Shown here in pieces: positions 8,813 through 17,430 of a DNA stretch of 64,000 bases; position 1 is the stretch's first letter; the number at the start of each line of letters is the position of its first letter. A model generated the notes under the pieces. The model saw only the letters and a program-made list of their open reading frames with translations. It was not told where the DNA came from and made no database searches. The position numbers were made by a program, and so were the translations under genes. The DNA comes from Microbacterium sp. Marseille-Q6648 (GTDB lineage: Bacteria > Actinomycetota > Actinomycetes > Actinomycetales > Microbacteriaceae): NCBI RefSeq assembly GCF_943181415.1, contig NZ_CALPBZ010000002.1, forward strand, positions 310,001 to 374,000, given 5' to 3'.

Positions 8813-8826
8813 TTGAAACGTCACAA
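8813..8826. promoter_or_regulatory. Putative LacI-type operator TTGAAACGTCACAA
   Basis: The outer bases are symmetric (TTG...CAA) around a central ACGT, resembling TTGAAACGTACCAA before the apiosidase-like gene. It lies 17 nt upstream of the epimerase-like SDR in the divergent region with the SorC regulator, so it may be bound by the LacI protein two genes downstream. Confidence 0.45.
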
Positions 8827-8848
8827 TCGTATCGAGCGGAAGCCGCGA

Positions 8849-8877
8849 TGTACAGATCATTCACCAGCGAATAGACT
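8849..8877 (+). promoter_or_regulatory. Candidate promoter for the SorC-type regulator
   Basis: TGTACA (8849-8854) and TAGACT (8872-8877) are 17 nt apart, 26 nt before the regulator's start codon. The -35 is poor, the -10 good. A prediction only. Confidence 0.35.
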
Positions 8878-8903
8878 TGCACGGGTCACGGAAAGGAGCC
8901 CGG

Positions 8904-9878
8904 ATGCCCACACGATACGGCCCCCCGATCGACGTCCAGCTGCGCCAGCTGACCAAAGTCGCCGTGATGTATCACGAGCAGGGCATCAGGCAGGCCCAGA
9001 TCGCGCAGACGCTCGGCCTGTCGCAGGCGAAGGTCTCGCGCCTGCTCAAGCGCGCCGAGAGCCTGGGCATCGTCCGCACGACGGTCTCCATCGCCCCGGG
9101 CCTGCACACCGAGCTCGAGGGCCGACTCGAGAAGGCCCACGGACTCGACGAGGCCGTGATCGTGGACGTCGACGACACGGCGGACGACGCCGAGACGATC
9201 GCCGCGATCGGCGGCGCAGCCGCGGCGTACCTCGAGGGCGTCTTCACCGGCGACGACCGCGTCGGCATCTCCTCGTGGAGCCAGACCCTGCTGGCGACCG
9301 TCGACCGCATGCGTCCGGCCGTCACCCCCGCCGTCAGCCAGGTCGTCCAGCTGCTCGGAGGTGTGGGCGTTCCCGAGGTGCAGACGCAGGCCCAGCGCCT
9401 GGCCGGCGAATTCGCCCGCCTGCTGGGCGGCGCCCCCTACTTCGTGCAGGCACCCGGGCTCGTTCGCGACCGGGCGACACGCGACAGCCTGATGCGCGAG
9501 CCGGGGCTCGCCGCGGTGACCCAACGGTGGCGGGAGCTCACCGTCGCCGTCGTCGGGGTCGGGAGCATCGAGCCGAGCGACCTGCTCGCCGAGAGCGGCA
9601 ACGCCTTCGACACGCGCGACACCGAGGCCCTCCTGGCGGCCGGTGCCGTGGGCGACATCTGCCACCGCGTCTTCCGCATCGACGGCACACCCGTCGACGG
9701 CGACATCGACGACCGGACGATCTCCATCCCGACCGCGGACTTCCTCGCGATCCCCCGGCGCATCGGCATCGCCGGCGGCTCCCGCAAGCTCGCACCGGTG
9801 CGCGGTGCGCTCGCGGGACGATGGGTGAACACGCTCATCACCGACGCGAAGACCGCGGAGGCCCTCCTCGACGCGTGA
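8904..9878 (+). CDS. SorC/DeoR-type sugar-binding transcriptional regulator
   Basis: 324 residues from an ATG preceded by AAAGGAG at 8892-8898; a longer frame has no better site. N-terminal helix-turn-helix (YHEQGIRQAQIAQTLGLSQAKVSRLLKRAE) followed by the SorC effector domain, which has an isomerase-like fold and binds phosphorylated sugars (features: GISSWSQTL, QLLGGVG, VVGVGSIEP, GIAGGSRK). SorC-family EryD controls erythritol genes in other bacteria. A role sensing erythrulose or erythrose phosphates from the neighbouring apiose operon is therefore plausible but inferred. Confidence 0.9.
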   Translation: MPTRYGPPIDVQLRQLTKVAVMYHEQGIRQAQIAQTLGLSQAKVSRLLKRAESLGIVRTTVSIAPGLHTELEGRLEKAHGLDEAVIVDVDDTADDAETIAAIGGAAAAYLEGVFTGDDRVGISSWSQTLLATVDRMRPAVTPAVSQVVQLLGGVGVPEVQTQAQRLAGEFARLLGGAPYFVQAPGLVRDRATRDSLMREPGLAAVTQRWRELTVAVVGVGSIEPSDLLAESGNAFDTRDTEALLAAGAVGDICHRVFRIDGTPVDGDIDDRTISIPTADFLAIPRRIGIAGGSRKLAPVRGALAGRWVNTLITDAKTAEALLDA

Positions 9879-9904
9879 CCGGGCCTCGGCTTCCGTACCC
9901 GACC

Positions 9905-9910
9905 TAGGGT
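9905..9910 (+). promoter_or_regulatory. -10 box TAGGGT for a leaderless transcript
   Basis: TAGGGT ends 6 nt before the amidohydrolase start codon, so transcription would begin at or next to the A of ATG. The intervening GGAGGG could still serve as a Shine-Dalgarno site if an upstream transcript exists. Confidence 0.45.
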
Positions 9911-9916
9911 GGAGGG

Positions 9917-11158
9917 ATGACTGATTTCCTGGCGATCACCGGTGGCCGCGTCGTTCCCGTCAGCGGCGAGCCGATCGAGAACGGAACGGTCGTCGTCACC
10001 GACGGCGTCATCTCCGCCGTCGGCGGACCGGAGACGCCGGTGCCGGACGACGCCCGCGTGGTCGACGCCGCGGGCAGCTGGGTGCTCCCCGGCTTTATCG
10101 AGGCGCACGGGCATCTGGGCGTCCACGAGGGCGGCGAGGGCTGGTCGGGTGACGACACCAACGAGATGACCGATCCCAACGGCGCACGCTTCCGTGCGCT
10201 CGACGGCATCGACATCGAAGAGGTCGGCTTCCGCGACGCGCTTCGCGGCGGCGTGACGACGGCGGTGATCAAGCCCGGATCCGGAAACCCCATCGGCGGA
10301 CGCACCGTCGCGATCAAGACGTGGGGCGGACGCACCGTCGACGAGCAGGTGCTCTCGCTCGACGTCTCGGTCAAGTCGGCGCTCGGCGAGAACCCGAAGC
10401 GCGTCTACGGCGACAAGAAGCAGACCCCGTCGACGCGACTGGGCGTCGCAGCCGTGCTGCGCGAGGCCTTCGTGAACGCGCGCAACTACGCCGAGAAGCG
10501 AGCAGCCGCCGCGACCAAGGGCGAGCCGTTCGACCGCGACCTCACCCACGAGACCCTCGCCGACGTCCTCGACGGGCGGCTGGCGTGGGACCAGCACTGC
10601 CACCGGCACGACGACATCGCGACCGCGATCCGCATCGCCGAGGAGTTCGGCTACCGGCTCGTCGTCAACCACGGCACCGAGGGCCACAAGATCGCGGACG
10701 TGCTCGCCGAGAAGGACATCCCGGTGATCTTCGGCCCGATGCTCACCTCCCGCTCCAAGGTCGAGTTGCGCGACCGCGGCATCGGCAATCTCGCCCTCAT
10801 CGCCGCGGCCGGCGTGAAGGTCGCGATCACGACCGACCACCCGGTGGTGCCGATCGAGCAGCTTCGGCTGCAGGCCATCCTCGCCGTCCGCGATGGGCTG
10901 CCCGCCAAGACCGCACTCGAGGCGCTCACGGTCAACCCGGCATCCATTCTGGGGCTGGAGGCGCGCGTGGGTGCGCTCGAGGTGGGTCGCGACGCCGACA
11001 TCGTGGTGTGGTCGGGCGATCCTCTCGCGATCGACTCCGACGTGCAGCACGCCTTCATCGCCGGTCGTCCCGTCGTCGAGCCCGCGGCCGGGGACGACGA
11101 GGCTCCGCGGATCGTGGACCGCTGGGAGAGGTTCGGCCGCACCTCCTGGATCCGCTGA
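9917..11158 (+). CDS. Amidohydrolase-superfamily protein (imidazolonepropionase-like)
   Basis: 413 residues with the two-part amidohydrolase layout: a small beta domain formed by both termini and a metal TIM barrel. Metal-site motifs are visible in order: HGHLG (HxH on strand 1), HCHRHDD (strand 5 His), NHGTEGHK (strand 6 His) and TTDHPV (strand 8 Asp). The C-terminal LEVGRDADIVVWSGDP is typical of the superfamily. Related proteins hydrolyse cyclic amides, peptides or N-acyl compounds. Substrate not predictable. Convergent with the ABC permease genes; its stop codon lies in the loop of a shared hairpin. Confidence 0.85.
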   Translation: MTDFLAITGGRVVPVSGEPIENGTVVVTDGVISAVGGPETPVPDDARVVDAAGSWVLPGFIEAHGHLGVHEGGEGWSGDDTNEMTDPNGARFRALDGIDIEEVGFRDALRGGVTTAVIKPGSGNPIGGRTVAIKTWGGRTVDEQVLSLDVSVKSALGENPKRVYGDKKQTPSTRLGVAAVLREAFVNARNYAEKRAAAATKGEPFDRDLTHETLADVLDGRLAWDQHCHRHDDIATAIRIAEEFGYRLVVNHGTEGHKIADVLAEKDIPVIFGPMLTSRSKVELRDRGIGNLALIAAAGVKVAITTDHPVVPIEQLRLQAILAVRDGLPAKTALEALTVNPASILGLEARVGALEVGRDADIVVWSGDPLAIDSDVQHAFIAGRPVVEPAAGDDEAPRIVDRWERFGRTSWIR

Positions 11159-11168
11159 GCGGATCCAG
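11146..11168. terminator. Bidirectional hairpin with the stop codon in its loop
   Basis: CTGGATCCGC at 11146-11155 pairs perfectly with 11159-11168. The 3-nt loop is the TGA stop codon of the amidohydrolase. Located between convergent genes, so it can end transcripts from both sides. Confidence 0.55.
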
Positions 11169-11189
11169 CAAGGCCGCGACCGACGAGCC

Positions 11190-12104
11190 TCAGCCCTTGA
11201 CGGAGCCTGCCGCCAGGCCCGCCATGATCTTCTTGTTGAGGAACACGAAGACGATCAGCAGCGCGATGATGTTGATGCTGATCGCGGCGAACAGCGGCCC
11301 GTACTGGGTCGACCCGAACTCGTCCGACAGGCTCAGCAGCCCCACCTGGATGGTGGCGAGCTGCGGGCGGGTCGTGAAGGTCAGGGCGATCAGCAGGTCG
11401 TTGAAGACGCTGAAGAACTGGATGAGCGCGATCGTGAGCATCGCGTTCTTCATGAGCGGCATCGCGATGACGAAGAACGACCGCAGCGGGCTGCATCCGT
11501 CCATCGTGGCCGCCTCGAAGATCTCGCGGGGCAGCGATCGGAAGTACGCCGCCATGAGGAACGTTGTCAGCGGAATGCCCATCGCCGTGTAGGTGAGGAT
11601 CATCGGCCACAGCGAGTCGGTGATGCCCAGCCGGAAGTAGACGGTGAACAGCGGCACGAGGATCATCTGCCCGGGCACCATGATGCCGCCCATGATGAAG
11701 AGCAGCATCGGATGCCGCCCCTTCCAGATCATTATCTCGAGGGCGTATCCGGCGGCGACACCGAGCACGACGATGAGGAACACGGACGGCAGAGTGACCA
11801 GCAGGCTGTTGCGGTAGTTGATGCCGACGTTTCCGCGGGTGAACGCGTAGATGTAGTTGTCGAGGTTGAACTGCTCGGGCAGAGCCCACGTCGGGTTGGC
11901 GAAGAACTCCGTCTGGGTCTTGAACGACCCCATGATCATCCAGAACTGCGGATACAGCACGACGAACAGCAGCAGCCCGACGACGAGCCAGATCGGCAGG
12001 CGGCGCAGAACGCGCATCGCCGTGCGGCCCGCGGACGTGCGGGGCGTGGGATCGACCTTGCGCGACTGCGGACGGGCCTGGGTGAGGGTCTGGGTGGCGG
12101 TCAT
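11190..12104 (-). CDS. Carbohydrate ABC transporter permease, MalG/CUT1 type
   Basis: 304 residues with six predicted membrane helices; the first follows a basic cytoplasmic tail (WLVVGLLLFVVLYPQFWMI). The ABC-permease EAA motif is EIFEAATMDGCSPLRSFFVIAMPL, and the C-terminus ends in the usual AGSVKG. It starts 2 nt after the stop of the MalF-type permease. Together they form the channel of a CUT1 sugar importer with the lipoprotein encoded upstream. No ATPase gene is present, so a shared MsiK-type ATPase elsewhere probably powers it. Likely cargo is an oligosaccharide released for the GH2 and apiosidase-like enzymes of the same strand. Confidence 0.93.
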   Translation of the reverse strand: MTATQTLTQARPQSRKVDPTPRTSAGRTAMRVLRRLPIWLVVGLLLFVVLYPQFWMIMGSFKTQTEFFANPTWALPEQFNLDNYIYAFTRGNVGINYRNSLLVTLPSVFLIVVLGVAAGYALEIMIWKGRHPMLLFIMGGIMVPGQMILVPLFTVYFRLGITDSLWPMILTYTAMGIPLTTFLMAAYFRSLPREIFEAATMDGCSPLRSFFVIAMPLMKNAMLTIALIQFFSVFNDLLIALTFTTRPQLATIQVGLLSLSDEFGSTQYGPLFAAISINIIALLIVFVFLNKKIMAGLAAGSVKG

Positions 12105-12106
12105 GG

Positions 12107-12988
12107 TCAGTCCTCCACTCGCTTGCTCGAGGATCGGAACACCAGGAGCGTGAACATCAGGCACAGCAGCGTCAGGACCAGCGCAATCGTGCTGCCGTAG
12201 CCGTACTCGGCGTACTCGAAGGCCGTGCGGTACATGTACAGGGTCAGCGGCGCCGTCGTCGTTCCGGGGCCGCCGTTGTTGAGGGCGAGCAGGCTGTCGA
12301 AGACCTTGAGGGTGGCGTTCAGGCTGAAGATGATCGACGACAGCAGGATCGGCAGCGACAGCGGGACGATGATGTGCCGCACGAGCTTGAGTCCGCTCGC
12401 GCCGTCCAGCCGGGCCGATTCGATGACCTCGTCGGGGATGTCGAGGAGCCCGGTGTACAGCAGGACGGCGTAGAAGCCCATCGAGCTCCACAGGGTCATG
12501 CCGATCGCCACCGTCATGGTGCCGATGGTGGTGGCGAGGAACTCGGTGCTCTCACCGCCGAAGAACGTGATGATGTCGTTGACGGGGCCCTGGTTCTCGC
12601 CGACGGCGACGAGGCTCTTGAACAGAAGCGCCACCGCGACGGTCGGCAGGACCATGGGGAAGAAGACCGCCGTACGCACGAAGGCGCTGCCCTTGCGGAG
12701 CACGAACACGTACAGCAGCGCGAGCAGGTATCCGAGAGTCACCTGGGCGATCGTGACGATGATCGCGAAGCTGACGCTCACCCACACCGAGTTGAGGGCG
12801 GCCGGGTCGGAGAGGAACTTCCCGAAGTTGTCGAAGCCGACGAACTCGAACCCGCGCAGGGTGTTGCCGGAGAAGAAGCTGAGGCCCAGCGACCACACGA
12901 CCGGGACGACCTTCAGCAGCACGTAGATGAGGAGGGTGGGCAGCAGGAGGATCAGGATGGTCTTCCTGTCTCCGAACACGCGCGACAT
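12107..12988 (-). CDS. Carbohydrate ABC transporter permease, MalF/CUT1 type
   Basis: 293 residues, six predicted membrane helices, EAA loop VIESARLDGASGLKLVRHIIVPLSL. AAAGGA-like ribosome site AAAGGA lies 6 nt before the ATG at 12988; a longer upstream extension of the frame has no such support. Partner of the MalG-type permease just downstream. Separated from the solute-binding protein gene by a strong hairpin, a common way to keep permease levels below those of the binding protein. Confidence 0.93.
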   Translation of the reverse strand: MSRVFGDRKTILILLLPTLLIYVLLKVVPVVWSLGLSFFSGNTLRGFEFVGFDNFGKFLSDPAALNSVWVSVSFAIIVTIAQVTLGYLLALLYVFVLRKGSAFVRTAVFFPMVLPTVAVALLFKSLVAVGENQGPVNDIITFFGGESTEFLATTIGTMTVAIGMTLWSSMGFYAVLLYTGLLDIPDEVIESARLDGASGLKLVRHIIVPLSLPILLSSIIFSLNATLKVFDSLLALNNGGPGTTTAPLTLYMYRTAFEYAEYGYGSTIALVLTLLCLMFTLLVFRSSSKRVED

Positions 12989-13013
12989 GGCGATCCTTTC
13001 TGCGGCGGACACA

Positions 13014-13042
13014 GTCCGGCCCCCGCGACGCGGGGGCCGGAC
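13014..13042 (-). terminator. Intra-operon hairpin between binding protein and permease genes
   Basis: GTCCGGCCCCCGC (13014-13026) pairs perfectly with 13030-13042 across a 3-nt loop: a 13-bp, nearly all-GC stem just after the binding-protein stop. It probably acts as an attenuator and as a 3' stabiliser of the binding-protein mRNA. The second importer in this window has the same arrangement. Confidence 0.65.
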
Positions 13043-13050
13043 CGGGACGA

Positions 13051-14391
13051 TCAGCCGTTGGCGTCGATGCTCGCCTGGAGCTGTGACATGTACTCTTCCG
13101 CGGACATGTCGCCGTTGGTGAGCAGCGACACGTTGGACGAGGCCAGCGAGTTGGTCTGCGAGTCGAACAGCGCCTCGAACCACAGCACGGTCTCGCTGAT
13201 CGAGGCCATGCGCTCCTGGATGTCGGCGGTCGTGGCCGGGATGTCGCCGACGTCGCCGTTGACCTGGAAGCCCGAGAGCACACCGGCGTCGCTCAGCGCC
13301 TGCTGACCGTAGTTCTCGGCGATGCACGCGAACCAGTCGGCCGTGGCGGCCCCGTAGGTCTTGGGGTTGATGGCCATCGCCGCGCCCGCGTTGGCGGGGT
13401 ACTGGTCGATGGACCCGGCACCGCCGTCGACGGTCGGGAACGGCATGAAGCCGATGTTCTCGGCGCCGACCTGGTTCTGAGCCGGGTCGTTGATGGCCCC
13501 GAGCGCCCACGTGCCGTTGTACTGCATGGCGGCCTCGCCGCTGAGCAGCGCGGCGGTGGCCTGGTCGCCGCTCCGCGAGATGAACCCGTCACCGAACGCG
13601 CCCGAGAGCGCGAGGTCCTGCAGCGCCTGGGCACCGGCGACGTACTCGGGGTCGGTCAGCTTCGCCTCGCCGTCGCGCACCTGGGCCATGGCGTCGGGGC
13701 CGACGTTGCGGAAGATGTGCAGACCCATGAGGCGCGTGAGCGGCCAGCCGTCGGCGCCCGCCTGCGCGATCGGGACATAGCCCGCGTCGGCCGCCGCCGT
13801 TGCGACATCGACGAGTTCGTCGAAGGTCTGCGGCTCTTCGACGCCGAGCTCGGCGAAGATCTCCTTGTTGTACCAGACGCCCTCGAGGTTGTACTGGTAC
13901 GGCATCGAGACCATCTGGCCGTAGACGTTCTTCACGGTGGATGCCGCGGCGGGCAGCACCTGGTCCCAGACGCCGGCCTCGGTGAAGGCCTCCTCGTAAT
14001 CGAGCACGAGCTCGCCCGCCCCCAGGTCGCCGTCCGGGCGAACCTGAGCGGTGCCGGCGATGAAGTGGGACGGCAGCGCGTCCTGGCTGGCCAGCAGCGT
14101 GACCTGCTGGACGGTGTCGGCCTGGGCGATCGTGCGGTGCTCCAGCGGAAGGGCCTCGTTCTCGGCCTCGCACTGGTCGGCGGCGAGCGCGTCGAGCTGG
14201 TCACGGAGGACCTGGTTCTCGTTGGCGCTCAGCACCTCGAAGACCTCGCCGTCCGTGCCGATGCTCCCACCGGACTCGGAGCCCGATCCGGAACCGGCAT
14301 CGGTACCGCCGGCGCAGGCGGAAAGGGGTACGGCGGTGACGAGCAGGATGCCCGCGGCGATCATGGTGCGCCGTCTGCGACGGATGTTCAT
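13051..14391 (-). CDS. Sugar ABC transporter solute-binding lipoprotein (family 1)
   Basis: 446 residues. Basic n-region (NIRRRRR), hydrophobic core and lipobox VPLSAC with Cys26 as the lipidated residue, then a Gly/Ser-rich tether. The mature part is a family-1 extracellular solute-binding fold (VWYNKEIFAELGVEEPQTFDELVD; MQYNGTWALG). First gene of the importer unit, with its own near-consensus promoter in the 96-nt gap after the GH2 gene. Because the apiosidase-like and GH2 genes lie directly upstream on the same strand, its ligand is probably a plant-derived oligosaccharide or glycoside; the exact sugar cannot be read from sequence. Confidence 0.93.
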   Translation of the reverse strand: MNIRRRRRTMIAAGILLVTAVPLSACAGGTDAGSGSGSESGGSIGTDGEVFEVLSANENQVLRDQLDALAADQCEAENEALPLEHRTIAQADTVQQVTLLASQDALPSHFIAGTAQVRPDGDLGAGELVLDYEEAFTEAGVWDQVLPAAASTVKNVYGQMVSMPYQYNLEGVWYNKEIFAELGVEEPQTFDELVDVATAAADAGYVPIAQAGADGWPLTRLMGLHIFRNVGPDAMAQVRDGEAKLTDPEYVAGAQALQDLALSGAFGDGFISRSGDQATAALLSGEAAMQYNGTWALGAINDPAQNQVGAENIGFMPFPTVDGGAGSIDQYPANAGAAMAINPKTYGAATADWFACIAENYGQQALSDAGVLSGFQVNGDVGDIPATTADIQERMASISETVLWFEALFDSQTNSLASSNVSLLTNGDMSAEEYMSQLQASIDANG

Positions 14392-14448
14392 ACGTCCTCC
14401 TTGACGAACGGCCGCAGGCGTTGCGGCGACGTGCTGTGTCTCACTGCG

Positions 14449-14494
14449 AGTGTAGGGAGAGGTGGTTGCACAGTCAACCCTGAATCATTATTCA
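14449..14494 (-). promoter_or_regulatory. Promoter and operators for the first sugar importer
   Basis: On the minus strand, TTGACT (14472-14477) and TACACT (14449-14454) are separated by exactly 17 nt, close to the sigma-70 consensus. Two inverted repeats flank or overlap the -35: TGAAT-N4-ATTCA (14481-14494, overlapping the GH2 stop codon) and GGTTG-N6-CAACC (14464-14479, containing the -35). Both are plausible regulator sites. The promoter could be internal to a longer operon starting at the apiosidase-like gene. Confidence 0.65.
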
Positions 14495-17430
14495 TCGATC
14501 GCAATCTTGAGCCGCCAGCTGGTCGGCTCGAGGGGCAGTCTGTGCGCGGCGGGCAGGCCCGGGCCGACCGACGCCGAGCCGAGCCCGAGCTGGCCGTGAT
14601 CGAGGTTCAGCCAGACCGCCCCGCTGTCGCGGAGCTCGTGGGGGAAACGCGCCCTCTGCAGGTCGAGGGACGTCCAACGACGCGCGGCGAAGTCGAAGAC
14701 CGGGCCCCCCGTCACCCGCAGCGTCGGAACCCCCGGCCCGGACAGCGCCAGATTCCGGGTGTGCACGTGATTGCCGTTCTCCTGCGGCACCGGGTAGGGC
14801 ACCTGCATGTCGTCGATGGCAGAGCTCCACCGACCGAGACGCGATCCTGCGAACGAGTCGCGGTAGGTCTCGCCGGGACCGCGCCCGTACCAGTCGGCGC
14901 GGGCGTAGTCGCGGGGCAGTTCGAAGACGAGTCCGAGTCGCGGGAGCACGATGTCCAGAGCGCGCAACGGCGTGGGCGACCAGGGCCCGACGAAGGATGC
15001 CGTCACCTCGAGTTCCACGATGTCCTCGACGCAGCTCCACGCCATCTCGAACTCGACGGCATGGGCATAGGTGGACGCGGCGAGGCGACCCGTCACCCGC
15101 ACTCCGTCGTCGACGATGCGGACGTCATCCACTCTCGGCACCATCCGATCCATCCCGACGGCGGACCACGTCGCGGCGAGATCGTTGCGTCCACCCTGCC
15201 CGCGGTCGTTCTCGGTGGGCGCGCGGTGCACGTCGAGCCGGGGCCCGTCGAGCTCGGCGCGTCCGAGGCGGGTGAGTCGGCCCGTCCCTGGGTCGATGAC
15301 CGCCGGCCCGAGGTGGATCCCGCGCGACGTGGCGCGAGCAGTCGACCGGGGAGCGCGGGACGACGGCGGGGGCGCCGGACGACGGCATCCCTGCCCCCAG
15401 GCGCCCAGGTGCCCGGCCGGCGCCCACCTCGATGAGTCGGCCGTGCGCGCCTCGACGGTCATGACGATCTCGCCCCGCGGCGGGAAGGCGACCGTCGGAA
15501 CGGCGATCTCGACGTCGGTTCCCGCCGGCACCGGCGGGACGTCCAGCACCCCACCGGCGATGTCTACGCCATCGGCCGCGAGAGTCCAGGACCACTCCAG
15601 ATCCGAGGTGTCGACGGCATGACGCAGATTCCGGATGGTGACGACCTCGCCCACGTCGATGCGGACCGGCTCGTAGGCCTTGGCCAGCTCGACGAGTCCG
15701 GGCGTCGGCGTACGGTCCGAGAACACCAGTCCGTCGAGGCAGTATCGGCCGCCGTTGGGGCGGTAGTCGACGGCGCCGCCGTGAAGCGTGAACGGGGTGC
15801 CGTCGGGCGTCTTCGCGGCGAAGCCGTGGTCGATCCACTCCCACACGAAACCGCCGCAGAAGCGGTCGTGCGATTCGAGGACGCGCTGGTACTCCTGCAG
15901 CCCGCCGGGCCCGTTGCCCATGGCGTGGGCGTACTCCACGAGGAGGAACGGCAGCGAGCGGCGGCGGGCGTCCTCCTCGTCGGTGATGCCCTCGGGACGC
16001 GGATCCTCGCGTCGCCCGATGGCCTCGAGCTCGTCGAGTCCGGGGTACATGACCGAGAAGAAGTCGGAGTGACGGTAGGACGGATCCCGCTCGTAAAGGA
16101 TCGGACGCGTGTCGTCACGATCCCGGATCCAGGACTCCAGAGCGGCGAAGTTGTCGCCCGTCCAGCTCTCGTTAGCCATCGACCACACCACGACGCTCGG
16201 ATGGTTCTTGTCCCGCTCGACCATGCGCTCGACGCGATCGAGGAGCGCCGGCAGCCAGTCCGGATCAGCGGGCGGGTTGCCCTCCCACCCGGCGTAGATG
16301 AAGCCGTGCGTCTCGATGTCGCACTCCTCGACCACCCACAGCCCGTACTCGTCGCACAGCCGCAGGAACTCCGGATGCGGCGGGTAATGACTCGTGCGCA
16401 CCGCGTCGACGTTCGCGCGCTTCATCATCTCGATGTCGCGCACCATAGTGTCGCGGTCCAGCGCCCGCCCGCGCACCGCGTCGTGCTCGTGGCGGTTCAC
16501 GCCCCGGAAGCGCAGCGGTCGACCGTTGGCCATCAGCCTCCCGTCCGCGATCTCCACGCGGCGGAAGCCGACGGCCAGCTGCACCGCCTCGCCCGCCGTG
16601 CGCAGCGTGCCCGCATAGAGCCTCGGCCGGTCGGCGCTCCACGGCTCGACCGCCACCCGCACGGTCTCCCCCGCCGGCATCCGGATGCCGAGCTCGGGGA
16701 TCTCCACGACGGCGGCGGACCCGTCGGCGACGGTCGCGTCGACGCGCAGGGCCCCCTCGCCGGTGAGCGGGTCGTAGTCGGCGTGGACGTGATGGTCGTC
16801 GATGGCGTCGTCGGCGCGCTCGATGAGCTCGACGTCGCGGAAGATCCCGGGAAGCCACCACATGTCCTGGTCTTCGAGGTAGGTCCCGCTCGACCACCGC
16901 TGCACCCGGACGGCGAGCACGTTCCGTCCCGGTCGCACCGGCGCATCGAACTCGAAGGGAAGCCTGCTGCCGGTGGACCACCCCAGCTCCTCGCCGTTGA
17001 GCCACACCTTCGCGCACGAGTCCACGCCCTGGAACCTCAGGACGGCGCGACGCAGGTCGGCGGGGACGTCGAAGACCAGCCGGTGATCCCCGGTCGGGTT
17101 CTCGGCCGGCACCCGGGGCGGGTCGATGGGGATCGGGAGAGCCGTGTTCGTGTAGAGGGGGCCCTCCGGGTCGCCGATGAGAGAGCGGGCCGCCCCGCCG
17201 GCGAGGGGGGTGACCTCTTCGAGCACCCAGTGCGAGGGGATGCGGAGCCTGTCCCACTCGCTGTCGTCGAAGTCCTCGCGGGCGAAGTCCGGCCCGGTGC
17301 CCTCGCCGGTCGCGGCGAGTCGGAATCGCCACGTGCCGTTGAGCGACAGCGTGCGCGCGTCGGTGACCGCGTCGGCACGAGGACGACGCCTCCCCGATCC
17401 CGGTGCATGCGTCTGCCAGTATCCGGTCAC
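14488..17430 (-). CDS. Glycoside hydrolase family 2 beta-galactosidase (LacZ-like)
   Basis: 980 residues, no signal peptide, so cytosolic. Order: GH2 sugar-binding jelly roll, immunoglobulin-like domain, TIM barrel, and a C-terminal beta-galactosidase small-chain domain. Catalytic acid/base is Glu421 (SMANESW) and nucleophile Glu499 (LVEYAHAMGNG). GTG start overlaps the preceding stop (GTGA); the frame is open further upstream but that part lies inside the previous gene. It probably removes beta-galactosyl or a related residue from imported oligosaccharides. Codons between about 15320 and 15400 have poor third-position GC in this frame but nearly full GC in another frame, hinting at two compensating indels in the linker before the last domain. 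Confidence 0.9.
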   Translation of the reverse strand: MTGYWQTHAPGSGRRRPRADAVTDARTLSLNGTWRFRLAATGEGTGPDFAREDFDDSEWDRLRIPSHWVLEEVTPLAGGAARSLIGDPEGPLYTNTALPIPIDPPRVPAENPTGDHRLVFDVPADLRRAVLRFQGVDSCAKVWLNGEELGWSTGSRLPFEFDAPVRPGRNVLAVRVQRWSSGTYLEDQDMWWLPGIFRDVELIERADDAIDDHHVHADYDPLTGEGALRVDATVADGSAAVVEIPELGIRMPAGETVRVAVEPWSADRPRLYAGTLRTAGEAVQLAVGFRRVEIADGRLMANGRPLRFRGVNRHEHDAVRGRALDRDTMVRDIEMMKRANVDAVRTSHYPPHPEFLRLCDEYGLWVVEECDIETHGFIYAGWEGNPPADPDWLPALLDRVERMVERDKNHPSVVVWSMANESWTGDNFAALESWIRDRDDTRPILYERDPSYRHSDFFSVMYPGLDELEAIGRREDPRPEGITDEEDARRRSLPFLLVEYAHAMGNGPGGLQEYQRVLESHDRFCGGFVWEWIDHGFAAKTPDGTPFTLHGGAVDYRPNGGRYCLDGLVFSDRTPTPGLVELAKAYEPVRIDVGEVVTIRNLRHAVDTSDLEWSWTLAADGVDIAGGVLDVPPVPAGTDVEIAVPTVAFPPRGEIVMTVEARTADSSRWAPAGHLGAWGQGCRRPAPPPSSRAPRSTARATSRGIHLGPAVIDPGTGRLTRLGRAELDGPRLDVHRAPTENDRGQGGRNDLAATWSAVGMDRMVPRVDDVRIVDDGVRVTGRLAASTYAHAVEFEMAWSCVEDIVELEVTASFVGPWSPTPLRALDIVLPRLGLVFELPRDYARADWYGRGPGETYRDSFAGSRLGRWSSAIDDMQVPYPVPQENGNHVHTRNLALSGPGVPTLRVTGGPVFDFAARRWTSLDLQRARFPHELRDSGAVWLNLDHGQLGLGSASVGPGLPAAHRLPLEPTSWRLKIAIDE

